Shown here: positions 13,101 to 24,090 of the stretch, piece by piece | Numbering within the stretch: the first letter of the stretch is position 1 | How the letters are laid out: every line of letters begins with the position of its first letter | Assembly (NCBI GenBank): GCA_006384855.1 | Contig: VCJN01001936.1 | Location: 1-64,000, forward strand | Length of the DNA stretch: 64,000 nt | Source: Tetraselmis striata | Taxonomy: Eukaryota > Chlorophyta > Chlorodendrophyceae > Chlorodendrales > Chlorodendraceae | Reading direction: 5' to 3' | Position numbers and translations under genes: made by a program | The notes under the pieces: generated by a model | What the model was told of the DNA's origin: nothing | Databases searched by the model: none | What the model saw: only the letters and a program-made list of their open reading frames with translations

Positions 13101-16100
13101 TGACTATACAGACATAGATACGTGTGGTCATGGATCCACATAAATGTATGTGGAAAGACGCCTTGCTTCTCCCCCACGGTGCAGAGCGCCCCCCCCCCCC
13201 CCCCCTCCATGAGGGAGTGGGGGGCCAAGCAGCCAGCGGGCGCCAACACCTGCGCGAAGACCGTCGCCGCGGCGGCCCCCGCGATGCCGAGGCCAAACAC
13301 TCCGCACAGCAGCATGTCGCCCGCAAAGTTGAGCAGCCCCGCGCCCGCGACGCTCAGCAGCGGCGTCAGCGGGTTGCGCGCCGCCAGAAAGAAGGACTGC
13401 ACCGCCATGCCGGGGAGCGGGGAGGGAGATGTCAGTACTAAATGAGATGTTCCAGGCATGCTCATTGGTCGGGTAGGCAGCCCTAGTTAGGTTTCAATAT
13501 TCGTGAAAATTTGATGACAGTATCAAATGAAATATCATATCTGGTTTGTATCTTCAGTTATTAGGGTTTTTTAGAGTTGATTGCCAACAGAAAGGGGCGA
13601 TAAGACATTGCCATACTTAAAGTTTAAATATTTACGACCTATGTGTGACTTTCTTGATGATATAGTATCAAATTCTTTATTATTGAGTGTCAGCAAAAGG
13701 TTTGTATTGTTAGGGTTTCTAGGGCTTATTGGACAGAAGGGGAGGGGGGGGCTATCTATGCGACATAATTGTGCTACGTCCCTCATATACGGTCGCTAGC
13801 CCCATTGTTGTACTGGAACGGCGACGCGCACCTGCAGCACAGTGGCCACCACCCCCAGCGCGTGGCCCACCGCGCGGATGCGGCAGTACACAGTCGCCGC
13901 GGGCACGATGTCGGCGCCCCCGCTGCCGGCCATGGCGCCCATGCACTGCGGCGCGAAGGCCAGCAGCGCGGCGCCGCTGATGCCGCCGAGGAGGAGCGCC
14001 GCCATGAGGGACTCGCTGAGCACCTTGGGGGGGGGGGGGGGGGGGGAGCAGCCTGCAAGGTCGGTGAAGCCACATCGCTCGCCGCACGGCCCGACGGTTA
14101 TACGCGGAGTGGACCGACAGTAAAGTTGCCACGGAATCGCAGACGCTCGTGATTGTGCGCTATAGTTGGAGCATGTTCTCGTATGGAGTTGATGACACGT
14201 GCGTACGTACGTAGTACGCGGCACATGGGCGTGGCTGGGGGTGTGAGTGCGGGCCGCCGCGCCCTGCTCTGCCTGGTCCTTGTTGCCGGCGGCAAACGCG
14301 AGGGACAGCAGGTTTGTGGTGGCGACCGCCAGGAAGTTGAAGATGTCTGCGGGGCGAGGAGGGTGGGGACAATCAGGACGGCGCACGCTGGCACGGCCAC
14401 CATATACAATTCAAATACTGACGCGATCCGCTAAAGAAATGTCTTTGGATCGCGTCATCGAAAAGCATCGTTACCATGCTGTGGGTTCCTATTTTGTCAT
14501 TCATTCCACACCTCCGCGTAGGTATTAATGCGTAGTTGGAAACAAGTTAAATAAAACGCAAATATACCACGGAATCTGCTGGTCATTGATGCAAAACAAC
14601 CATTGCTGTTGCGGCCCATGAACCCAAATGAACGATACAAGCCAATCAGCGTAATTGGGGCTATTCCAGGGTGCTGGGCGCAATTTATCCCGCCATCATG
14701 AGTGACGGGGCATGAGAATGCGTGTCTTTGACAATGGTGAGATTGCTCGAGCATGGGGTGGAGGGGGTGAGGGGGGGTGAGGGGGGGGCTGAGGAATTGC
14801 GCCAGCGGCTGAGTGGACCGCTGCATTTCGGGTTCGGGAGCGGGATGCTGTTGTTGATGGCGGTGGGATGGTGATGGTGGTGGTGGTGGTGAAGGTGGTG
14901 GGGAGTGGGGAGGGAGGGGGGGGGGGGGGGGGGGGGCAACTCACGCCCCAGGTGGTCGCAAAGCATGACGCTGGGCCCCATCGCCGCGAGCTCCAGCGAG
15001 CTGCGGCACAGCGGGCGGCGCGGCGGCTCAGTTGCACGCCAGAGGACTGGGCGCCGCCTCAAGTCCCCGCCCTCCACACCCACCCCCGTATGCGCTGCAA
15101 AGCCCGGCGAAGGACAGCGGCTGCCCAGTGTGGGAGCGGTGTGGTGTCGCGCCTCGTGCTCGGCGAGGCTTTTAGGGAGAGGACAAGGCGGCTGCGCTGC
15201 TGTAACCGCCCCTGGCTGGGGTATATATATTCATACACCAATATACTCTGCGACTGGGGTTGCTTTGGGTTCGCGGCTTCAAGGAAGGATGCATGGTTTC
15301 CCGTGGCGTTTTCCGATGGACCTTCAGATCTTTTGCCACCCAAAACTGTATCAGGGGTGTATTAGACGGGGGGCTATTGGCCTTCAGAGGGCTGCATGCT
15401 ACGGGCTACGGCCGAACCTTTGCGGGCTCATGTAGCCGGGCCGTAAGACACCTGGCCTGTGAAGCTTTGAATAAACGAGAAGGAATAGAGCTGTCAGAAA
15501 CTTCAAATTCAAATTATTGTATGGGGAAGTGAGAAAGTTCCACCAGGTAAACCCCCAAAAATGTCTTGATATGGCTCTCATAAGTGCGCCGGCAGCCGTA
15601 ACAAGGCGATAAAGACACCGGACCTTGCATCAAGACTGCCAACAGAGGGCTGCGATTGGGGCCCCTGGGGTGCGGCGGGCACCTTCAAGGCCACTGGGAA
15701 GGGGTGGAGGTGAGGGGTGAAGGGGGTAAAGGGGGAGGAGAGAGGGGGGGGGGGGGGGGTATGCCGGGGTTGGCGGCCCACCTGTGGCGCCCCACCACAG
15801 CGGTGTCCACGAGCGACAGCACGGGGTTCATGATCCAGATGCCCAGGGTGGGCAGCACGAAGCGGATGATGCGCATCGTGGTGACCGGCTCGACTGGCGC
15901 ACCGCAGATGGTTTGTGGTGACGTGACAGGGGGGAGGGGGCACAGCACAATGAGTTTGTGTCAGTGCGACTTGGCGGTTCCGGTTGGACGTATGGATGGA
16001 ATTGTGACTACAGATGCCGATGACTACAGATGCACCAACGAGAACCGGTACCATAAGGCTCAAATTGGGCTGTTATGCCACCTGTCAGACTAATACTTGC

Positions 16101-16686
16101 ACTAGTGCCATCTACATTCGACCTCTGGCACGCAGGGCAGGTTTTTACTCGTAGTGTTTTGAGCACCGCGTCGCACCCACTCACTCTTAGTCGCAGTAGG
16201 GGGGCGATCATGGTTCGCTAATTCTGCGATCTTTGTAAATACGTAATTAGGTATCTCGATTTAAGCAGTCAGGAACCCCTTGCAGCTACCTTGTGTAAAT
16301 AGTGATTTTAGGCTGACCGGCATGTGCGTGTGAGTATGGGGGGGGCAGCGGGGCGTGAGGAAGTTGTTTGCGCTCGCAGACATACGTGCAGCCGGCGGCG
16401 TCTCATCCGGGGGCGCCCGCTCGCTCTCGATCGTCGCCGCTAGTTCGTTGCTCTCTGGCGTGGCACGCAGGAGCCACGTGGCGCCACCGCGCGTGCGGCA
16501 TGCCGGCGCCGGCGGTGGCCAGCCTGATTTCGCCGCCCGGTGAAACCCTCGCGGCGCGCTCAACCCCCTCGCCTGGTGCACCCGCGCTCCCCGGGAAGCG
16601 CCCCCTCCCACCTCCACGACGCGCACCGCCGCGCCTGATCGCCCTGCCGCCATCGGCCGGCTCCTGCCGGTGAGGCCGCTACGCAT
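10194..16686 (-). CDS. MATE-family efflux transporter, probably organellar (nine exons)
   Basis: Exons on the minus strand: 16686-16386, 15893-15782, 15000-14945, 14346-14225, 14023-13832, 13396-13250, 12656-12486, 11962-11840, 10670-10194. All junctions are GT-AG, phases agree, and the sum is 1701 nt (566 aa). MATE proteins are 12-helix antiporters that export organic solutes using a Na+ or H+ gradient. Family signs: TLGIWIMNPVLSLVDTAVVG followed by SLELAAMGP; IFNFLAVATTNL; VLQSFFLAARNPLTPL; IPSPARLLRLVTFAGP; VLNAMASSVGP; and in the last exon AGQAFLPP and MATEGIMLAGRRYFYL. Order and spacing resemble plant chloroplast DTX45/46/EDS5-type members. The ~100-residue Arg/Ala/Gly-rich N-terminus looks like a transit peptide. 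The start is uncertain (16686 or the ATG at 16653). The exon 4 end is the weakest junction; it adds about 13 residues that do not look conserved. Confidence 0.85.
11609..11715 (-). repeat. Dispersed short repeat R1, copy in the 3' MATE intron
   Basis: The reverse complement carries the R1 landmarks attgggcctgca, tttcgtctgcattt and ctggcaggccgggcaggtt. Related copies occur at 16.06, 58.3, 58.44, 60.69, 61.38, 62.68 and 63.75 kb. Confidence 0.6.
12800..13100. repeat. AT-rich microsatellite (TATC/TATG/TACA mix)
   Basis: Degenerate tetranucleotide and hexanucleotide runs fill most of the intron between MATE exons 6 and 7. No coding content is seen. Confidence 0.8.
15366..15485 (-). repeat. Dispersed repeat R3, copy 1
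   Basis: The reverse complement matches the copies at 31,838-31,965 and 63,378-63,500. They share agctgtctt(a/g)cg, cccggct and gtagcccgta-ccatgcagccc-type blocks. It lies in the MATE intron between exons 2 and 3. Confidence 0.65.
16057..16165 (+). repeat. Dispersed short repeat R1, copy in the first MATE intron
   Basis: Landmarks present: aggctcaaattgggct, catctacattcgacctctgg and cagggcaggtt. The copy is diverged. Confidence 0.6.
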
Positions 16687-16689
16687 CGC

Positions 16690-17029
16690 TGCCCCCCCTC
16701 CCCCCCTTCTCCCCCCGCGCGCGTGTGCCAGCGCGCTGCTGGGAAGCGTTGCTCGTTTCGTTTGGTTCGCTTGGTTCGGGGCACCAGCCCGCGAGATGGA
16801 GTCCGCGCCCGGAAAGCGCACGCCGCACTACGTGCGCATGGGCGCGACAGCTAGCGCGCGCCGTGGAGTGACGGCCCTGGCCTTGGACGCGTCAGAGCTT
16901 GGCGATACGATCTGGGTGCGATGACAGTGGCTCGCGGCGACAACAGGGAGGCCTGACGGCGAAAGTGCACTGGCTGAACATGGCTGCTGATTGCCAGCAG
17001 GATATATATACTGCAGCAAGTACAGCATG
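16690..17029. other. Upstream region of the MATE gene
   Basis: GC-rich with CCCCCCTC runs near the MATE start. It would contain the minus-strand promoter, but no clear TATA box or other element was identified. Confidence 0.4.
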
Positions 17030-18365
17030 CCGCGCCTACTACACCTCTCCACATAAATATGTCCCAGGCCCCTTTCTCCCCGCCGAATCCAAGCTTACGA
17101 ATAGTTAGGCGGCTAAATCTAGGATTCATGACTTGAAATCCTGGAATGTTGCACATTTATACTCAGCCTTTATCACCAGAGGGTGTAAGCAAGCCCTGTG
17201 GCCGTGCCAAGTCACTTGCGCCACACTGAGCGTTTCCGGTACCCCACAACCACGGGGGTTGGTGCCCCGCACGTCCCGCCGCGCATGCATAGATCATTGC
17301 ATGGTGGGATGGCCGCAGGTGGGCAAGGAAACATGCCAGCAGAGGCTAGGGTATTTTTGGGGTGGGGTGGGGCCATAGTGGCATGCGCCCGTGCACGATG
17401 TGGCGTGATACCATCGCCAATGAAGTGCTGCCTTGTGGTGCAGCTCTCAATCTCGCGGTATCGCTCGGTGCGTTGCGAGGAAACGTCACATTTTTTAATA
17501 TAAATACCACTAAAACATACGCAAGCAGGGCTACAATTCTTACAGCTTCAACACGGTCTTCCGAGGTCAATAAGACACTTTTCGATTTAAAACAGCAATA
17601 GGTCAAAATCTGACGTCTGTGTCAGCGTGTTGTCAACACATTGGCGTGAAACTTCACGCCAAATGGATCTTAAAACCTGATAGTATTACACAATGGCGGG
17701 ACAGTGTGTTGCGTGTACTCGTGCACGGGTCATTCATACTTCGTTGGCACAAGCCTCCCTTGAGCGATGCCCACGGCCGCCACGCCGGATCCCCCCGTTC
17801 ACAACATTATTTCCACCAGCATCGTCGCATTGAGGTACACGCCATTGCCGTCCCACTGGGCTCACGATGGCGCGCTTTGAGCATGCAGCCATGCACTACT
17901 ATAGAAAAGCTTTGCCCTATGGCAAGGAGGCCGAAAGAAGCATCTCCCGCCTGGCGTGCAGCGATCACAGCCGCATTGTGTCCATGATTTTGCCCATAAA
18001 CCATCGCCATCGACACGTAGGGCTTGGTCCAGGTCATGAATGACATAATTTCAATGCCCTACGTGTATGGTGGATGGTTATCATACCAAGGGTGATGTGG
18101 TATGAGTACGGGGGCAGCAGTGCTTTCCCATGCCGATTTATGCACACAAGTGGCGCGATTTGTGGTTTTGAAGCGATAGCGCCAGAAGCTTTTTTTTTGC
18201 CTAAATGTAAGTGTTGGCGGCAACGGCTGCCGCATGGCAATATCGGGTGTATCGCGGCATTTCCAGCCGTACGACCCTGGGCAACATGCATGCACGTGCG
18301 CACAGTCTCAGTGTAGCCGCACATGGGCGTGTGGATCGAATTCGCAAACCCTGTACTTATGTGGA
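17030..18365 (+). repeat. Non-coding dispersed repeat R2, copy 1 (~1.35 kb)
   Basis: Aligns along its length with 32,425-33,855 at moderate divergence. Shared blocks include cttacgaatag/ttcacgaatag, ggttggtgcccc-cac, gcatgcatagaccattgca-type, gatggccgc, gccatagtg-catgcgccc, gcacgatgtggcg, gacgtctgtg-cagcgtg and ttttgaagcg. No long frame or protein similarity was recognised. It may be a non-autonomous transposon or a solo terminal repeat; its ends are approximate. Confidence 0.7.
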
Positions 18366-20293
18366 GGGTGTATATCCGACCGGCGGCGAGCAACAGCCCT
18401 ATCTTCATCGTTGGTACCGGTAGGAAGCGGCTTCAATTTATTTTGTGGTTTGTTATGTTGAATATGCCAGATGATGCTGCGCTGCATATATGGACATATA
18501 TGTATGTATATATAATATATGACAATATATGTGCATGTATATTATGTATGATATACCTATATGTGCATGTATATATACACTATCCGCCCCGTATATTATA
18601 AAATATATACACATGCACATACATGTATATGCATATAATATACATGTGCATGTGTATAGATATATCTTTATATGTATGTGTATGTATACATATGTATTAG
18701 CCGCCGTAAACTGCATCATCAGTGCTATCAGCGTCAGCAGCACGCGGCTGCGGGCGCGGGGGCGCATCACGACGCTTGCTGAGCCAGCAGCACCCCTGAG
18801 GGTGACGGCCCTTGCCTAGGATTGCGCCAGTAGAGCTTCGTGATACTGCTGGAGGGCAGGAAGGCCACAGCAGCAGGAAGGCTGAATTGCTCAGCACCAA
18901 CGAGTCCAAGTCTGCTAAATATTTGTGGTACCAGTAGATTCCTGTATAATTGTATTCTATGTTCCTCTCTTCGCGCGGTGGGTCAAATTACACAATGATC
19001 TATAGCGAACCCCAAAAGAGTTTTCATCAGCGCGCCCAGCATTGCTACTAAGAGCGCGCACGTTCATGCACGCTTGAGCCAGCGCGCCCCTTGGACTGGC
19101 AACCTTGGCTGAAATGCAGGGCGACAAGACAGCAGCGGCCCATCAATGCCGTCCTCAGGGCACGGACTGCCCACCCAGACACGTCCAAGGAAGTAACGGC
19201 CTACTCCGCGCTGTCACAGTTTCTCCGATCAGTGGAGGTGACGGGTTTTTAACCTGTGGTACGGCCGTTGGACTACGGGGGTGGAGGGGGGGATTGGGTG
19301 GCTGCCATGCAGTGCTGGTGGTGGCATTCAAATGCGCACTCAGTGAGTGTCATATGGGGCGATCATGGAAGGGAATTTACCGCATGTGGGATTGATATTG
19401 CCCTTTGCAGCCATATTCTTACGTGAGACAAGGTAAGATAGAATGGTGCCGCATCACAGATTACCACTCATTAGAACCCCATGTTCCGTAGGGTATGGAC
19501 TCCTAAAGTTGTAGGTCAAAATACAAGGGGCGTTGCAGCGTGAAGGCGGGGAAAACCGAGCCCAGCATTGGCCCCTCATCCTAGCGGACGCAATGCTGGC
19601 AGTATTACCTGGCATGAGGCCCACTTACTGCTGTCACTAATTCATGTCATGGATGCCTCACAAATCCGGCCAGGGCCTATGGGGATCATTCTGATAGCTA
19701 CAGATCATGAAAATGAAGAACATGTTTTCGGAATGTGTGTAGGGAGCTTGCAAGGGGGCTGGTACATGGAAACCACTATTATGGTGTGCGCTTTTTGGCT
19801 TCGCTTCTCCGCACATCTTCGAATACATGCACGTGGGTTGGCATACCTGCCACATAAGTCACAAATGATGGAAATCACCTGTTGGGTTGCAGTAATGCCC
19901 GAATTTACCTACCTGCAGTTTGATGTAGGAAGGTTATCCTGCTCTCTCTCCCTCTCCCTCTCTCTACATCACCTGCGTTTTACATAGGAGCTGCTTGCAT
20001 GCCGCAAAATTGATATAGGTGGCACAATACCAGGATAGGGTGGCTCACGCGACGGCAGGCCTCTGGGTATGGGTATCATATGTATTAATTTAGCTCCTAG
20101 GTGTAGCTGAGGAGCCTGTACCCGGCAGCGCTCCAGCCCGACCACCTTTCATGTGCAGCACTACTTAGCAACGCATATCGACATGACTGCGCACATCTAA
20201 GGCATGCGGCTCCACCCCTTGCCGAAGCTATCTGCGCCAGGCCACGCTCTCGACATTCAGTCGATAAATTTATTACTACGCATGCGGCTTCAC
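18366..20293. other. Intergenic with AT microsatellite
   Basis: 18,480-18,710 is a tatatg/tgcatg-type microsatellite. 19,939-19,970 is a CT-rich run. The rest has only short frames with no family resemblance. The 3' flank of the zinc-finger gene lies at the right edge. Confidence 0.5.
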
Positions 20294-20839
20294 TCACTGT
20301 AGCGTGGCTCCTTTCTTCGGTTTCTTCTTACTGCGGCCTTCGCCGCCGGCCGCCGCGCGCTTACCCGTCGCCTTGCCGGAGGCTTTTTGTGCTGCGCGAG
20401 GGAGCACGGTAACAGCGGCGGCCACCTCGGCCTGCTGCGCCGCGTCCAAGTCGCGAAAACCCTGAATGTCCTCCAGAGTCGGGCCATTCGATCCGAATGC
20501 CTTGGCCGCCTCGCGCAGCACGTCGTCGACGCAGCCCAGCTTGACGAACATCTTGAGGTAGTTGCAGACCGCAAAGCGTGTCTCCCCCTTGGCGAACTTC
20601 TCACCGCAGTGCTTGCACTTGGCGCGCGCGTTAGAAGCCACGTCGAGGGCGAGCTGGCCCTGGAAGCAGCTCTGGCGCAACCAGCCCACGGCCACGCGGC
20701 CCGCGATCCAAGCTTCCACCCCGAAACGTGTCTCGCCGAGGGCTATCTTCTCGCCGCAGCTCCGGCAGGAGGAGCGCCCCGAGCGGGCGCTCTCCACGCG
20801 CACCAGTGACTTGCCCGCCTCTTCGCCGTCCTGCGACAT
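20294..20839 (-). CDS. Small protein with two PARP-type zinc-finger-like modules
   Basis: An intact, intronless 181-residue frame. The start is the ATG at 20839; the frame extends six codons further upstream but without an ATG. Module 1: C25-x2-C28, then GETRFGVEAW and W53...C58. Module 2: C75-x2-C78, then GETRFAV and C103. Both fit the nick-sensing zf-PARP fold (C-x2-C, GExRxG, W-x-H-x2-C). After module 2 comes DIQGFRDLDAAQQAEV, which matches the helical tail of such fingers. The C-terminus is Lys/Ala-rich (KKKPKKG) and could be a nuclear signal or DNA contact. No PARP catalytic domain is present, so it is a stand-alone finger protein, plausibly binding nicked DNA or acting in repair. The zinc-ligand His is Arg55 in module 1 and is not evident in module 2. 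Confidence 0.75.
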   Translation of the reverse strand: MSQDGEEAGKSLVRVESARSGRSSCRSCGEKIALGETRFGVEAWIAGRVAVGWLRQSCFQGQLALDVASNARAKCKHCGEKFAKGETRFAVCNYLKMFVKLGCVDDVLREAAKAFGSNGPTLEDIQGFRDLDAAQQAEVAAAVTVLPRAAQKASGKATGKRAAAGGEGRSKKKPKKGATLQ

Positions 20840-20935
20840 CCCGCCGAGAGGCTGCACTGTATCAATTAACGTACCGCAGCAGGATTGGGGTCGCTGCGGC
20901 TCGGCCTGAATGATGCGATAAGTCCAAAGGGGCGG

Positions 20936-20937
<2 letters not shown>

Positions 20938-20968
<31 letters not shown>

Positions 20969-20970
20969 CT
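20938..20970 (+). repeat. Poly-G tract
   Basis: About thirty consecutive G upstream of the zinc-finger gene. Its length may be unreliable in the assembly. Confidence 0.8.
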
Positions 20971-21443
20971 GAACTGGCTCGAATCGCAGTCCTTGCGATT
21001 TGAGGTGCTATTCCGACCACTCGGGGAATAGCACGGCGAATTGACGGCGCGCAGCGCTTGCTTGTCAGCGGTGCACTCGCAATCGTTCATCCGGGCGCCG
21101 ACGCGCGCAAGCGACGTGGCGAGTGGATGTGCATGAACGGTGGTTTCGGAGCCAACTTCGCAACCTATACTAGTACTGAAAGCCAGCGGCGCCACGGCGG
21201 GCCCGGCGGGCGCTCGCGGCGGTTGGCGCGCGCTCGACGGTGTCGTCTACGGCGAGTCGACGACCACACGAATGATATGGTTACGGAGCACTGTGTGCTC
21301 GTCCGCGCGCCTCGCGTGTTCGCTGCGCGCGAGTTATTTTGCGGCATCGTCCCGCAACTACAGCAACGCTATCTGTTGTGCACTGAATTGCTGTTCCCAC
21401 GACTGACCGCTCTCGATAATGCGATGTATGTATATATCTCGTC

Positions 21444-21485
<42 letters not shown>

Positions 21486-23820
21486 ACTGTGTGTGCATAC
21501 ATATAATTAAATATCATCGTCGCATATGATGCTGAAAAATATTATGGAGTGATGCGGTTTCAGAGGCCGCGACCAAGGCGGCATGGTGCGTGGCTGGTCG
21601 CCACGACCTCCCCTCTCGGTCCGTCTCTCGCCCTCACACTCGTGCTCATGGGGCATCATCATCGGCCATCATCAGTTGTCATTAACGACGCTCGGCTAGA
21701 CGAAATCGCCAAATCAAACAGCGTAGCCTATATTCGTTATAGCGACTAATCCTATTGCCGCTGAGATTTCAATCACCGCGTTAGCTATCTATAGGTAGCG
21801 CTGATGAATGGAACACTACTCATCGTCGCATGCTCACGCACTGCAAGTACTAAGTTTTATTGCTAATGCTGCCTCGGGACGGCGCACTCCGCCACAGCCT
21901 TCTTCATGCTTGGCGCAAACCCACAACACCGCCCCTACTTTCTTCACGGCACTGTCTAGTTGTCCCGGGCTGCCGGTCACCCGGACGTGCGGAGATGGTT
22001 GTGACCACTGTGAACGATTGCGCGAGCCAAGCATTGACCGATCAATGACAGGCGGTGCAGGGTTCGCCTCGGCGACGATGGCGCTCGATTGCGATATATG
22101 CATGGCGATGGGGTTATTCTTGGAATAAAGCGGGTGGGAGCTGGGAGCGCGGGTCATACTTGTCGCGCTCGCCCATCAGCACCTATTCCAAGCATATTCA
22201 TGGACGGCGGCTTACTTGCAATATGGACGGCGGCTTACTTGCAGTTTTTTATTCGGCTGCTCATTATAAATATAAATATAAATATAAATATAAATATAAA
22301 TATAAATATAAATATAAATATAAATATAAATATAAATATAAATATAAATATAAATATAAATATAAATATAAATACAAATATAAATACAAATACAAATATA
22401 AATACAAATACAAATACAAATACAAATATATATATATATGTAAAAAATATAAATATAAATATATCTATACAAAAATATATATGCGTGTGGCTGGTTTTAC
22501 AATAGTCGCGATATATGTGATATCTATATTAGATATCCGGTTAATACATCAGATAATAGTATTACGTACATACATGCACTACTTGCACCACGAATACTGC
22601 GCATAAAAAGTATATTATCTATTGTATACATATATATTGGGTGTCCTCCAGCACGACCCCCACTTGGGGCAACAACACTCTAGGGCACCCCAAGGATTGC
22701 GGCGACTAAGGCGGCGCATAGCAAGTTGGTAGTGGACCAGGCATCTTCTGTGCCGATGCGGAGACAGTGTCCATCGGTACTATCCTTTTGTGGTTGAGGA
22801 CCGCGGCCGCCAGGGAAAGCCGATTGATAATTTGACAGTGGTCTACATCTTCGTTGCGTTGCTTGCCATGCGCAACTTCCACGGCTGTCCTTCCCCCCCG
22901 ACTTCGCGCTTTCTTTGTGGTCTTTCCGTACATATTCTTCGAAACTTTGTCGCCAGCCGCCTGCTGAGTTCCGCCATCACGTATCGCGCACACGGCGGGG
23001 GTTGATGCAGCGGGTCTTTGCTTGCGTGCATGGTAACTTGGCGGCATTCTCTCTCTGCCGGTGTGCATACGGCCAAGTTTGCTGCGTGTGCTCGTGGCTG
23101 CTCATCCCTCTAATTCTTCTTCTGCTGCGTCCACCTCGCAGTTGCCGTAGTGGGCGCTTCCTGGTGCCTTTTCGGGTGATTTCCCGGTCGCTTTTTGCAG
23201 CTAGCCCAATAATAGGTCATTATTTATGATTACAGGCTTAGTAGTTATTGTTGGATACACACTACTGTAGTATAAGACGACTTTACAGCCCCACGGGTAA
23301 TATATTTTGGCAACGGTCTGCTAAGGGCTATCTGTGCCAGACCTACGACTGCAAGAGGTCAAGTTCTGGGGCGGCTTCGGCCGATGTCCGCGGGCGAAAA
23401 TAAACTTTTATTTATATGATATAAGTAATATAAAATATACAATATGTGTATAGTCGCTACCGCCCGGCTTGCAATAATTTCCTTACGACTAAAATGGATA
23501 TATCTGCTTCAGCAGGACGAGATAAAAATCAGCAGCAGTCGTCATGCGCGCGGCGCGCGCGGCGTACTGTCAGGAGTCGCAGCAGGCGCTGCGTCGGCGC
23601 GGCCAGCGACGACGAGCGCATCAGCAGTCGCACGCGCCCGCTCCGCCGAATCCGTCTCAATCATTCCATCAGGCGCCAGGCAGAGTCCCGCGACTGCCAC
23701 CAGCAACACCCTTCCCCGGCCGACTATCCGCTGCTTCCGTCAATTGCGGTGCTCTTGTCCAGCGCAGCTAGGAGTCAGTTGGCGAGCCAGCCTGACACTG
23801 CGCGAGGCGACTCGGCGACG
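20971..23820. other. Intergenic with several microsatellites
   Basis: No supported gene. A (TA)n(TG)n run lies at 21,427-21,485 and a long tataaa array at 22,259-22,445. A minus-strand frame at 22,706-23,068 (about 120 residues) has no recognisable motif. The 5' flank of CCB4 lies at the right. Confidence 0.5.
22259..22445 (+). repeat. (TATAAA)n hexanucleotide array
   Basis: About thirty units, with c-for-t variants (tacaaa) toward the right end. It keeps long frames open in several phases and is not coding. Confidence 0.9.
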
Positions 23821-24059
23821 ATGGCGCCCGCGACGGCATTGGCGATGTTGCGCCCGACTGCTCTCGTCCTAGCGCGCGGTGCAATAGGTCGGTGCCGCGC
23901 AAAGCAGGCGCGCCCGGTGGAAGCCCTGGGCGTTCGGGGCCGGGGGCTACGGCAGACGAGGCCGGTTCCGGATGGCGTGGTACAGTCGGGGCACATCCGG
24001 CTGCGCGGAGGCCGGCGCACGACGCAGGTGCGGAGCCAGCCCCGCGGCTTTTCAGCCCC

Positions 24060-24090
<31 letters not shown>

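Noticed and set aside
22212-22472. Tyr/Ile-rich protein or a cluster of TATA boxes
   Set aside because: It is a plain tataaa hexanucleotide array with no gene attached.
22706-23068. Possible ankyrin-like protein on the minus strand
   Set aside because: The resemblance is too weak, there is no repeat periodicity, and no supporting exons lie nearby.
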